18,688 nucleotides of DNA, from positions 1 through 18,688 of the forward strand of contig JAIXVS010000180.1 in assembly GCA_027482795.1 (NCBI GenBank), read 5' to 3'. The translations under genes were made by a program, and so were the position numbers. Below the pieces are notes generated by a model. It saw only the letters and a program-made list of their open reading frames with translations. It had not been told where the DNA came from and ran no database searches. This DNA comes from Rhodobacter sp. (GTDB taxonomy: Bacteria; Pseudomonadota; Alphaproteobacteria; Rhodobacterales; Rhodobacteraceae). Position 1 is the stretch's first letter; each line of letters begins with the position of its first letter. This document shows positions 6,501 through 12,670 of the stretch, in pieces.

Positions 6501-7379
6501 AAAGCGCCGCGCCAAAAAGTCGATAAAGGCGCGCACTTTGGGTTGGGTGAACCGCCCAGGGGGGTAGACTGCATAAATCCCGCTAGGATCGGCGGGCAGG
6601 TTCGGAATTGCCTCTTGCACCAAACCATCGCGCAAAGCCTCGGCGCACAGGAAATGCGGCAAATACGCAATGCCAAGGCCCGAAACGGCGGCGTTCATCA
6701 GTGATTGACCATCGTTCATTGTCAACCAACCTGCCGAACGGATCACCCGCTTTTCGCCTGATGGCGAGGTGATTCGCCAAAAGTTACCACTGGCTTGGTT
6801 GGAATAGTGCAGCAAGCGATGTTCATTCAAATCTTCCAGCCGCATCGGGCGGCCATGCTTTTGAAAATAGGCTGGGCTGGCGATCATGCGGTAGACCGTT
6901 TCGGTCAGCTTGCGCGCGCGCATACTGCTGTCTTCCAAATCGCCAATGCGAATCGCCATATCGAACCCTTCGGAAATCAGTTCAACAAAGCGGTTGTTCA
7001 ATACCATATTCACCGTGACATCGGGGTATTCGGATAAAAAGTCGCCCAAGATGGGTGATAGCAAGTTCGATCCGAAATCTGTTGCCACAGAAATGCGCAG
7101 TTGCCCCGAAGGTGCCGACTGCATCGAGGTGACCAGCGCATCCGCATCGCCTGCATCGTTCAAAACACGGCGGGCGCGGTCATAATAGGCAAGGCCAATT
7201 TCCGTGGGGCTGACGCGGCGCGTGGTGCGGTTCAGCAGACGCGCGCCAAGCCGCGCCTCCAGCGCCGAGACATGTTTAGAGACGGCAGATTTAGAAATTC
7301 CCATCTTTTTGGCAGCATCTGTAAACCCGCCTTGGTCAACGACCGTAGCAAAAGCTTCCATTTCTGTAAGTCTGTCCAT
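6477..7379 (-). CDS. LysR family transcriptional regulator
   Basis: A 300-residue regulator of normal LTTR length. The N-terminal winged helix-turn-helix spans about residues 1-60, with FTDAAKKMGISKSAVSKHVSALE at 19-41 as the HTH. The periplasmic-binding-protein-like effector domain (PF03466 type) follows from about residue 90 (GQLRISVATDFG, LLSPILGDFLSEYPDVTVNM). The sequence is of the DmlR/CrgA-like branch, not an obvious IlvY. ATG 7379 has GGGGA a few bases upstream; longer frames upstream lack support. It is divergent from ilvD across a spacer rich in dyads, so it may control ilvD, itself or both. The effector is unknown. Its 3' end overlaps the GNAT gene by 24 bp in opposite orientation. 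Confidence 0.94.
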   Translation of the reverse strand: MDRLTEMEAFATVVDQGGFTDAAKKMGISKSAVSKHVSALEARLGARLLNRTTRRVSPTEIGLAYYDRARRVLNDAGDADALVTSMQSAPSGQLRISVATDFGSNLLSPILGDFLSEYPDVTVNMVLNNRFVELISEGFDMAIRIGDLEDSSMRARKLTETVYRMIASPAYFQKHGRPMRLEDLNEHRLLHYSNQASGNFWRITSPSGEKRVIRSAGWLTMNDGQSLMNAAVSGLGIAYLPHFLCAEALRDGLVQEAIPNLPADPSGIYAVYPPGRFTQPKVRAFIDFLARRFSDMPVLQ

Positions 7380-7541
7380 TGTAATCCCCAAACGGCGTGG
7401 CAGTAGATTTGTTTCGTTTTGAAGGGCAATTAGGGCATAGCTTGGGCGGGTCTGTGGCGGGGAAAGGGTGAGTTTGTGATCAATTTGGCGGGGCTTTGCG
7501 GCAGAATCGTGCGATTTATGCATATTCTGGCAACAATCGCC

Positions 7542-7563
7542 GCAATACAGCCGCAAGTATTGC
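7542..7563. promoter_or_regulatory. Candidate LysR operator 1: GCAATAC-N8-GTATTGC
   Basis: A perfect 7-bp inverted repeat with an 8-bp spacer, close to midway between the two start codons (centre 154 bp before ilvD). The ATAC-N8-GTAT core resembles LTTR recognition sites, which are interrupted dyads built around T-N11-A; here the T-to-A spacing is 12. The same half-site recurs in the second dyad. Confidence 0.5.
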
Positions 7564-7598
7564 CAAAGGGTTAACAATCACTGTCCAAAACCGTGCAA

Positions 7599-7611
7599 CA
7601 ATACCGTATTG
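7599..7611. promoter_or_regulatory. Candidate LysR operator 2: CAATAC-C-GTATTG
   Basis: A perfect 6-bp inverted repeat with a 1-bp centre, using the same half-sites as operator 1. The dyad centres are 52.5 bp apart, about five turns of B-DNA, so both would face the same side. It lies 96-108 bp before the ilvD start, near where a promoter would be expected. Confidence 0.45.
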
Positions 7612-7614
7612 GAT

Positions 7615-7710
7615 ATGCGCAACAAATATGCAGCCAGCGCAGCAAGCGGCTTGCGGCGCGGGCTTTGGCCCTTTATCCCTTTTGCAACTGAACAAGGGAT
7701 CCATCCATGA
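7615..7710 (+). CDS. Possible 31-codon leader ORF overlapping the ilvD start
   Basis: ATG at 7615 opens a 31-residue frame (begins MRNKYAASAASG, ends EQGIHP) whose TGA at 7708-7710 shares bases with the ilvD ATG (ATGA). Such overlaps couple translation. Upstream only a weak GG precedes the ATG. The peptide has two Leu, two Ile and no Val, without the run of branched-chain codons expected of an attenuator leader. It may be chance; it is listed because of the exact overlap. Confidence 0.2.
   Translation: MRNKYAASAASGLRRGLWPFIPFATEQGIHP
7675..7700 (+). promoter_or_regulatory. Hairpin sequestering the ilvD ribosome-binding site
   Basis: ATCCCTT (7675-7681) pairs perfectly with AAGGGAT (7694-7700) across a 12-nt loop. 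The right arm contains the ilvD Shine-Dalgarno AAGGGA (7694-7699), 7 nt before the ATG. In mRNA this stem would hide the SD. Ribosomes translating the overlapping leader ORF would open it. Confidence 0.4.
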
Positions 7711-9443
7711 CGATCAACACCCGTTTTGACAAATCCAAGCTTCCCTCGCGCCATGTGACCGAAGGGCCAGCCCGCGCGCCGCATCGCAGTTACTTCTATG
7801 CGATGGGCATCACCGAGGAAGAGATTCATCAGCCATGGGTGGGCGTGGCCACCTGTTGGAACGAAGCGGCGCCGTGCAACATCTCGCTGAACCGTCAGGC
7901 GCAGATTGTGAAACATGGCGTGAAAAAGGGCGGCGGCACTCCGCGCGAGTTTACCACCATTACCGTGACGGACGGTATTGCGATGGGGCATGAAGGGATG
8001 CGCAGCAGCCTTGCCAGCCGCGATGCAATTGCCGATACGGTGGAACTGACCATGCGCGGGCATTGCTATGACGCGCTGGTGGGTCTTGCAGGCTGCGATA
8101 AATCGCTGCCGGGCATGATGATGGCGATGGTGCGGTTGAACGTGCCATCGGTGTTTATCTATGGCGGATCAATCCTGCCGGGCCGCCTGAACGGCAAAGA
8201 CGTAACAGTGCAAGACGTGTTCGAGGCCGTGGGCCGCCTGCAAGCGGGCGATTATTCCGAAGCGGAACTCGCCATTTTGGAACGTGTGGCATGCCCATCA
8301 TCGGGGGCCTGCGGCGCGCAATATACCGCCAACACCATGGCCTGCGTGTCCGAAGCCATTGGCCTTGCGCTGCTGAATTCATCAGGCGCGCCTGCCCCAT
8401 ACGAATCGCGCGACCAGTACGGCGAGGCATCGGGCGTGGCTGTGATGAACCTGATCGAAAAGAACATCCGTGCGCGCGATATTGTCACGCGCAAGTCGCT
8501 GGAAAATGCCGCCCGCGTCGTGGCCTGCACGGGCGGTTCCACCAACGCCGCCCTGCACCTTCCCGCCATTGCGCATGAGGCAGGGATTGATTTTGATCTG
8601 TTCGACGTGACCGACATCATGCGCGACACCCCCTATTTCGTAGACCTTCGCCCTGGCGGGAAATACGTGGCAAAAGACCTGTACGAAGTGGGCGGCGTGC
8701 CTGTTGTGATGAAGGAACTGATGAAAGCGGGCCTGATGCACGAAGAGTGCATCACCGCATCGGGCCGCACCATTGGCGAGGAACTTTCCGAAATTACGGG
8801 CGATGCTGATGGGCGCGTGATCTACCCCGTCTCGACCCCAATCACGGCCACGGGCGGCGTTGTGGGCCTGAAGGGCAACTTGGCCCCCGAAGGGGCCATT
8901 GTGAAAGTGGCAGGTATGTCGCCTGCCGAGCAGGTGTTCACTGGCCCCGCCCGCGTGTTTGAATGCGAAGAAGACGCGTTCGAGGCGGTAAAGCAGCGCG
9001 CCTATAACGAAGGCGAAGTGATTGTGATCCGCAACGAAGGCCCCGCTGGCGGGCCCGGTATGCGCGAGATGCTGTCCACCACCGCCGCCCTGTCGGGCCA
9101 AGGCATGGGCAAAAAGGTGGCGCTGATCACTGATGGCCGTTTTTCGGGGGCAACGCGCGGGTTCTGCGTGGGCCATGTTGGGCCAGAGGCCGCGCATGGC
9201 GGCCCCATCGCCCTGTTGCAAAACGGCGATATGATTACGCTGAATGCCATTACGGGTGAACTTTCGGTCGCCTTGAGCGACGCAGAACTGGCTGCCCGCA
9301 AAGCGCTGTGGAAAGGCCCGCGCCCAACCCAATATGCCACAGGGGCTATTTGGAAATTTGCCAAGCTTGTTGGTGGCGCACGTTTTGGCGCTGTAACCCA
9401 CCCTGGCGCAAAGGCAGAGGCTCATGTCTATATGGACCAATAG
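7707..9443 (+). CDS. ilvD: Dihydroxy-acid dehydratase
   Basis: A 578-residue cytoplasmic Fe-S enzyme that dehydrates 2,3-dihydroxy-isovalerate and 2,3-dihydroxy-3-methylvalerate to the 2-keto acids in valine, isoleucine, leucine and pantothenate synthesis. Cluster cysteines are Cys57 (APCNISLN), Cys130 (AGCDKSLPGM) and Cys202 (GACGAQYTANTM). VTDGIAMGHEGM near 87-98 and the CDK lysine (132, the carbamylated residue in characterised relatives) contribute the Mg site. RFSGATRGFCVGHVGPEA near the C-terminus is the second IlvD/Edd signature. Length and motifs favour IlvD over Edd (6-phosphogluconate dehydratase) and sugar-acid dehydratases. The SD AAGGGA is 7 nt from the ATG. No other ilv gene is nearby. 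Its last 20 bp overlap the following lipoprotein gene. Confidence 0.96.
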   Translation: MTINTRFDKSKLPSRHVTEGPARAPHRSYFYAMGITEEEIHQPWVGVATCWNEAAPCNISLNRQAQIVKHGVKKGGGTPREFTTITVTDGIAMGHEGMRSSLASRDAIADTVELTMRGHCYDALVGLAGCDKSLPGMMMAMVRLNVPSVFIYGGSILPGRLNGKDVTVQDVFEAVGRLQAGDYSEAELAILERVACPSSGACGAQYTANTMACVSEAIGLALLNSSGAPAPYESRDQYGEASGVAVMNLIEKNIRARDIVTRKSLENAARVVACTGGSTNAALHLPAIAHEAGIDFDLFDVTDIMRDTPYFVDLRPGGKYVAKDLYEVGGVPVVMKELMKAGLMHEECITASGRTIGEELSEITGDADGRVIYPVSTPITATGGVVGLKGNLAPEGAIVKVAGMSPAEQVFTGPARVFECEEDAFEAVKQRAYNEGEVIVIRNEGPAGGPGMREMLSTTAALSGQGMGKKVALITDGRFSGATRGFCVGHVGPEAAHGGPIALLQNGDMITLNAITGELSVALSDAELAARKALWKGPRPTQYATGAIWKFAKLVGGARFGAVTHPGAKAEAHVYMDQ

Positions 9444-10137
9444 CGCGCTGGCTATGGCTTGTGCGGGCCTTACGGCCTGCGCGGGTATGGATCTGGGCAC
9501 GCAGCCGCGCAGCGTTGTGGTGCAGGGCGGCGACATTAAGGTGGCCGCACCTGCTGGATACTGCGCCAACCCGCAGGCCAGCACCGATGGTGCAGGCAGC
9601 GCCGTTGTGCTGATGGGGCGGTGTTCTGCCACATCCAGCGCAACGCCTGCGCTGATCACCGCCAGCGTGGGCGCAACGGGGTCTGGCGCGGCGCTGGACG
9701 CGGGGCCAGTGGCGCTGACGCGGTTCTTTACATCCGATCAGGGGCGCGGGATGCTTGCGTCTTCAGGGAACGCCTCGGATGCGGTGGTCACCTCGTCTGA
9801 AACCGAAGACACAGCTGTGCTGCTGCGCATCAAAGATGCCAATATCGGCGAATATTGGCGCGCTATTTTGGCGCTAAAGGGGCGGCTTGTGATGCTTTCG
9901 GCAACGGGTGCGGAAAGCGTGGTGTTGCCCCCCGAACAGGGGCGCGCGCTGCTGTCTAAATCTATGGCAGTTTTGCGCAACGCGAACCCAGACAAAGCCG
10001 CGCCAGCTATCGGCCTTGCGGGGCTGTTTGCTGCGCCAAAAACTGCCGCAGCGCCCGCGGCCACGCCCACCATCGTGGTTATGGCCCCACCCGAAGGCAG
10101 CGTGCGGCCTAAGCCGCGCGTTCCCAGGTCTGGATAA
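9424..10137 (+). CDS. Putative lipoprotein of unknown function
   Basis: A 237-residue protein not recognised as a known family. The N-terminus has a short hydrophobic stretch ending in a lipobox-like LTAC (residues 16-19), so Cys19 may be lipidated and the mature protein exported. The leader lacks the usual Lys/Arg n-region, which weakens this. Residues 100-185 look like a folded alpha/beta domain (GPVALTRFFTSDQG, AVLLRIKDANIGEYWRAIL). The C-terminus is Ala/Pro-rich and ends in a basic KPRVPRSG tail, likely disordered. The ATG lies within the last codons of ilvD, preceded by GCAGAGG, and an in-frame TAA sits just upstream, so the start is constrained. It is likely co-transcribed with ilvD. 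Its last 29 bp overlap the convergent acyl-CoA synthetase gene. Confidence 0.75.
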   Translation: MSIWTNSALAMACAGLTACAGMDLGTQPRSVVVQGGDIKVAAPAGYCANPQASTDGAGSAVVLMGRCSATSSATPALITASVGATGSGAALDAGPVALTRFFTSDQGRGMLASSGNASDAVVTSSETEDTAVLLRIKDANIGEYWRAILALKGRLVMLSATGAESVVLPPEQGRALLSKSMAVLRNANPDKAAPAIGLAGLFAAPKTAAAPAATPTIVVMAPPEGSVRPKPRVPRSG

Positions 10138-11998
10138 ACTGCGCCAAAACCGCACCAATCGCTGCATCGCTTTCACCAGCGGGTGCAGCGATTTGTGCCA
10201 CCAAACCGCGCTTTTTATCCTCAATCACCGCCGCCACATGGGCCGATAGCCCTGCCTCGGCCAAGGCGGCATTGTAGACGCGGGTGATCGCCATGCGCCG
10301 CAAATCTGGTTTGAACGTTTTGCCAACCCCTGTTTTTGGCATTTCGGGAATAATTTCTAGATACTTGGGCACTGCTGCGCGTTCATGGATACGCGCCTCG
10401 ACAAAGGTCATAAGGTCGGCACTGGTCACGCTGGCATCTTTAACCAGTTCCACATAGGCGCAGGGCACTTCGCCCGCATGTTGGTCGGGCTGACCAATTG
10501 CGCCAACAAAAGCCACCAGCGGATGGGCCATCAGCGCCTCTTCAATCATTGCAGGGTCAATGTTGTGGCCGCCGCGAATGATAATGTCTTTGGCGCGGCC
10601 CGTGATGTACAAATAGCCATCGGTATCCATCCGCCCCAAATCACCCGTGCGCAGATATTCGCCCGCGAACAGATCTTTGTTCTTATCCGCCTCGGTATAG
10701 GTGGCCCCTGTCACCACACCGGGTGAGGTTACGCAAATTTCGCCCGCTTCATCTGGCCCGCATTCATGCGCGCCGCCCGTGGCGTCAAAGGTCATGATCT
10801 TGACCCGCGTATAGGGAAACGGCAGGCCAACCGAGCCAATTTTCTTGCCGCCTTCGGGCGGGTTGATGGATACAAGGCAGGTGGCCTCGGTCATGCCATA
10901 ACCTTCGACAATTTGCACGCCTGTTGCCGCCTCGAACCGATTGAACAGTTCTATGGGCAGCGGGGCAGAGCCTGAAAATGCCCCCCGCAGGCTGGACACA
11001 TCGGCATTCACAGGCCGCTGCATCAGCGCCGAAAGGGCGGTGGGCACTGTGACCATATAAGTCACGCCCCAGCGTTCGATCAACTTCCAGAAGTTGTCAA
11101 ACACCCCCGCCCCGCGATAGCCCGCAGGCGTTGGAAACACCGCATGAAAGCCCGACGCAATGGCCGACATCATAATGGGATAGGCGGCAAACACGTGAAA
11201 CAGCGGCAGCGGGCAAATCACGACATCGGTTTCTTTGAACAGCAGCTTTTTGCCCAGCCAACCGTTATAGATCATGCCGCTGGCTTTGTGCTGGGCGACC
11301 TTTGGCATACCCGTGGTGCCGCCTGTGTGGAACAGGGCTGCGAAATGGTCGGTTGTTCGATCCTTGAATGTCAGCCGATCTGCGGGTTGCTTGTCGCATT
11401 CGGCGTTAAAATCCAGCACACGGGCGGCGTGGCTGGCTGGGTTTTTCGGGCGGATTAGGGGCACGATAAACCGCTTGGCCCCCCCGATATAGCCCAGCAA
11501 ATCCACCTCTAACACCGTGTGAACATTGGGCGCATAGGCCAGTGCTGCCGCCAGTTTCTGCGGCACATCGGTTTTGGGAAAGGCGCGCAGGGTGACCACG
11601 ACCTTGGCCTTCGTCTCGTGCAGGATCGCGCCAATTTGGGCCGGGTCAAGCAGCGGGTTAATCGGGTTTACCTTGCCCGCCGTGGCCCCCGCCAAAAAGG
11701 CGACTGCGGTTTCCAAACTGTTGGGCAGCACATAGGCGACAACGTCATCCTCGCCCACGCCAAGGCTGCGAAACAGATTGGCGGCCTGCGTCACCCGCGC
11801 ATGAAGCGCATCCCAGGTTAGGGTTTTGGCGGGCGATTGCGGTTTTGATTCGATTTGAAAGGTAATCGCATTGCGCGGGCCAAAATTGGCCTTGGTTTGC
11901 GATAAAAACCCATAGATCGAGACGGGCATCCCGCGCTGATCCCATGGCATTTCCGCCTCGATCGCCGCGACATCGGCGCGCGATGCAAACACTCCCAT
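10109..11998 (-). CDS. AMP-forming acyl-CoA synthetase (FadD-like)
   Basis: A 629-residue enzyme of the ANL superfamily that activates a fatty or other carboxylic acid to acyl-CoA through an acyl-AMP. The P-loop is LFHTGGTTGMPK at 222-233; note Gly-Gly where many have Ser-Gly. GYGMTEATC is at 366-374, YLRTGDLGR near 448-456 and RGGHNIDPAMIEE at 475-487, and the catalytic lysine is in GVGKTFK at 557-563. A C-terminal extension of about 60 residues beyond the usual end (Arg568 on) is uncommon in FadD. ATG 11998 follows a strong GGGAGGAAGG Shine-Dalgarno. Chain-length preference cannot be read from the sequence. It is monocistronic as far as visible; its 3' end overlaps the putative lipoprotein gene. 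Confidence 0.93.
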   Translation of the reverse strand: MGVFASRADVAAIEAEMPWDQRGMPVSIYGFLSQTKANFGPRNAITFQIESKPQSPAKTLTWDALHARVTQAANLFRSLGVGEDDVVAYVLPNSLETAVAFLAGATAGKVNPINPLLDPAQIGAILHETKAKVVVTLRAFPKTDVPQKLAAALAYAPNVHTVLEVDLLGYIGGAKRFIVPLIRPKNPASHAARVLDFNAECDKQPADRLTFKDRTTDHFAALFHTGGTTGMPKVAQHKASGMIYNGWLGKKLLFKETDVVICPLPLFHVFAAYPIMMSAIASGFHAVFPTPAGYRGAGVFDNFWKLIERWGVTYMVTVPTALSALMQRPVNADVSSLRGAFSGSAPLPIELFNRFEAATGVQIVEGYGMTEATCLVSINPPEGGKKIGSVGLPFPYTRVKIMTFDATGGAHECGPDEAGEICVTSPGVVTGATYTEADKNKDLFAGEYLRTGDLGRMDTDGYLYITGRAKDIIIRGGHNIDPAMIEEALMAHPLVAFVGAIGQPDQHAGEVPCAYVELVKDASVTSADLMTFVEARIHERAAVPKYLEIIPEMPKTGVGKTFKPDLRRMAITRVYNAALAEAGLSAHVAAVIEDKKRGLVAQIAAPAGESDAAIGAVLAQFIQTWERAA

Positions 11999-12090
11999 AG
12001 CCTTCCTCCCAAAAAGCGCCCCTCTGTGCGGGGGATTTTGGGTAGATTGGCGTGCGGGACAAATATTGCAAGTGGCGAGTTGCCTTGCCA

Positions 12091-12125
12091 CGAAAAACGT
12101 TGCGCCACAGCGGCGTGGCGCAACG
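12091..12125 (-). terminator. Rho-independent terminator of the BON-LysM gene
   Basis: CGTTGCGCCAC (12098-12108) and GTGGCGCAACG (12115-12125) form a perfect 11-bp GC-rich stem with a 6-nt loop. Reading the minus strand, it lies 23 bp past the stop codon and is followed at once by TTTTTCG. This is a textbook intrinsic terminator that insulates the acyl-CoA synthetase gene downstream. Confidence 0.92.
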
Positions 12126-12147
12126 CCAAATTGCGGCGCGAAACGCC

Positions 12148-12579
12148 TTATTTTGCTGGGATGCGCAGCGTTTGGCCAGGATAGATTTTATCTGGATGCG
12201 TCAGCATCGGGCGGTTTGCCTCGAATATCTCGGGGTAGCGGCTGGCTTTGCCCAAGGTTTTTTGGGCAATTTCAGACAGCGTGTCGCCTTTTTTCACCAC
12301 ATGGAACACAGGCTCTGGCCCATCAGCAGATGCTTCAACCTGCGCAACACCTTGCACATTGCCCGCCGCGACAATGATTTTTTCCTTAACTTCGGGGGAA
12401 ACGGCCTTGCCTTCGACCACAATCTTGTCGCCATCAACTTTCAAATCGATGCCTTTCGTGTCCAGCCCGATTTTCTCCATTTCGGCCTTAATCACAGCGC
12501 CATCTGGCGGGGTTTCGGCATTTGCTTTGCCACCAAACCACGACGATCCCGTTTCCTTCACAAAGCTCCACAGTCCCAT
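12148..12579 (-). CDS. BON and LysM domain protein, Kbp/YgaU-like
   Basis: A 143-residue protein matching E. coli Kbp (YgaU) in length, domain order and ends: it opens MGLWSFVKETGSSWFG and closes KIYPGQTLRIPAK. The BON domain covers about residues 25-85 (EKIGLDTKGIDLKVDGDKIV, KEKIIVAAGNVQGV). The LysM domain covers about 92-141 (FHVVKKGDTLSEIAQKTLG, YPEIFEANRPML). E. coli Kbp is a cytoplasmic K+-binding protein linked to osmotic stress; LysM otherwise binds peptidoglycan. There is no signal peptide, which favours the Kbp role. ATG 12579 has AAAGGA 8 nt upstream; longer frames are unsupported. It has its own upstream dyad and an intrinsic terminator, so it is probably a single-gene transcript. 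Confidence 0.92.
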   Translation of the reverse strand: MGLWSFVKETGSSWFGGKANAETPPDGAVIKAEMEKIGLDTKGIDLKVDGDKIVVEGKAVSPEVKEKIIVAAGNVQGVAQVEASADGPEPVFHVVKKGDTLSEIAQKTLGKASRYPEIFEANRPMLTHPDKIYPGQTLRIPAK

Positions 12580-12598
12580 GTCAACGTCCTTTCGTTCC

Positions 12599-12628
12599 AC
12601 CACAGCGGTATGATTATCAACCTGTGGT
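12599..12628 (-). promoter_or_regulatory. Dyad ACCACAG-N16-CTGTGGT around a -10-like box upstream of the Kbp-like gene
   Basis: A perfect 7-bp inverted repeat (12599-12605 and 12622-12628) lies 20-49 bp before the start codon. On the minus strand its spacer holds GATAAT, a near-consensus -10. A weak TTGCAC lies 19 bp further upstream as a possible -35. The position suits a promoter with an overlapping operator, perhaps for osmotic or stress control. No transcription factor can be named. Confidence 0.35.
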
Positions 12629-12670
12629 AGCTTAGCGGTGCAACAGCTGTGTGACCACCCGAAAGTTAAT

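Larger units (their letters stand above)
7380..7706. promoter_or_regulatory. LysR-ilvD divergent regulatory region (327 bp)
   Basis: No confident gene lies in this spacer. It holds two CAATAC/GTATTG dyads, a direct repeat of GCCGCAA (7539-7545 and 7550-7556, 11-bp period), a TATGCATA palindrome (7517-7524), a hairpin over the ilvD Shine-Dalgarno and a 31-codon ORF touching the ilvD start. The half next to the LysR gene (7380-7495) is plain G-rich sequence in which I see nothing specific. Promoter elements were not assigned with confidence. Confidence 0.6.

Noticed and set aside
7496..7729. 77-codon plus-strand frame running into ilvD
   Set aside because: It overlaps the ilvD start out of frame by 23 bp, has no Shine-Dalgarno and no recognisable content; the 31-codon frame with the exact ATGA overlap is the better small-ORF candidate.
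8382..9659. 425-codon open frame on the minus strand
   Set aside because: It is fully antisense to ilvD, has low-complexity composition typical of a GC-rich shadow frame, and shows no recognisable domain.
12052..12630. 192-codon plus-strand frame opposite the Kbp-like gene
   Set aside because: It spans a clear minus-strand terminator and the reverse of a well-recognised BON-LysM gene.
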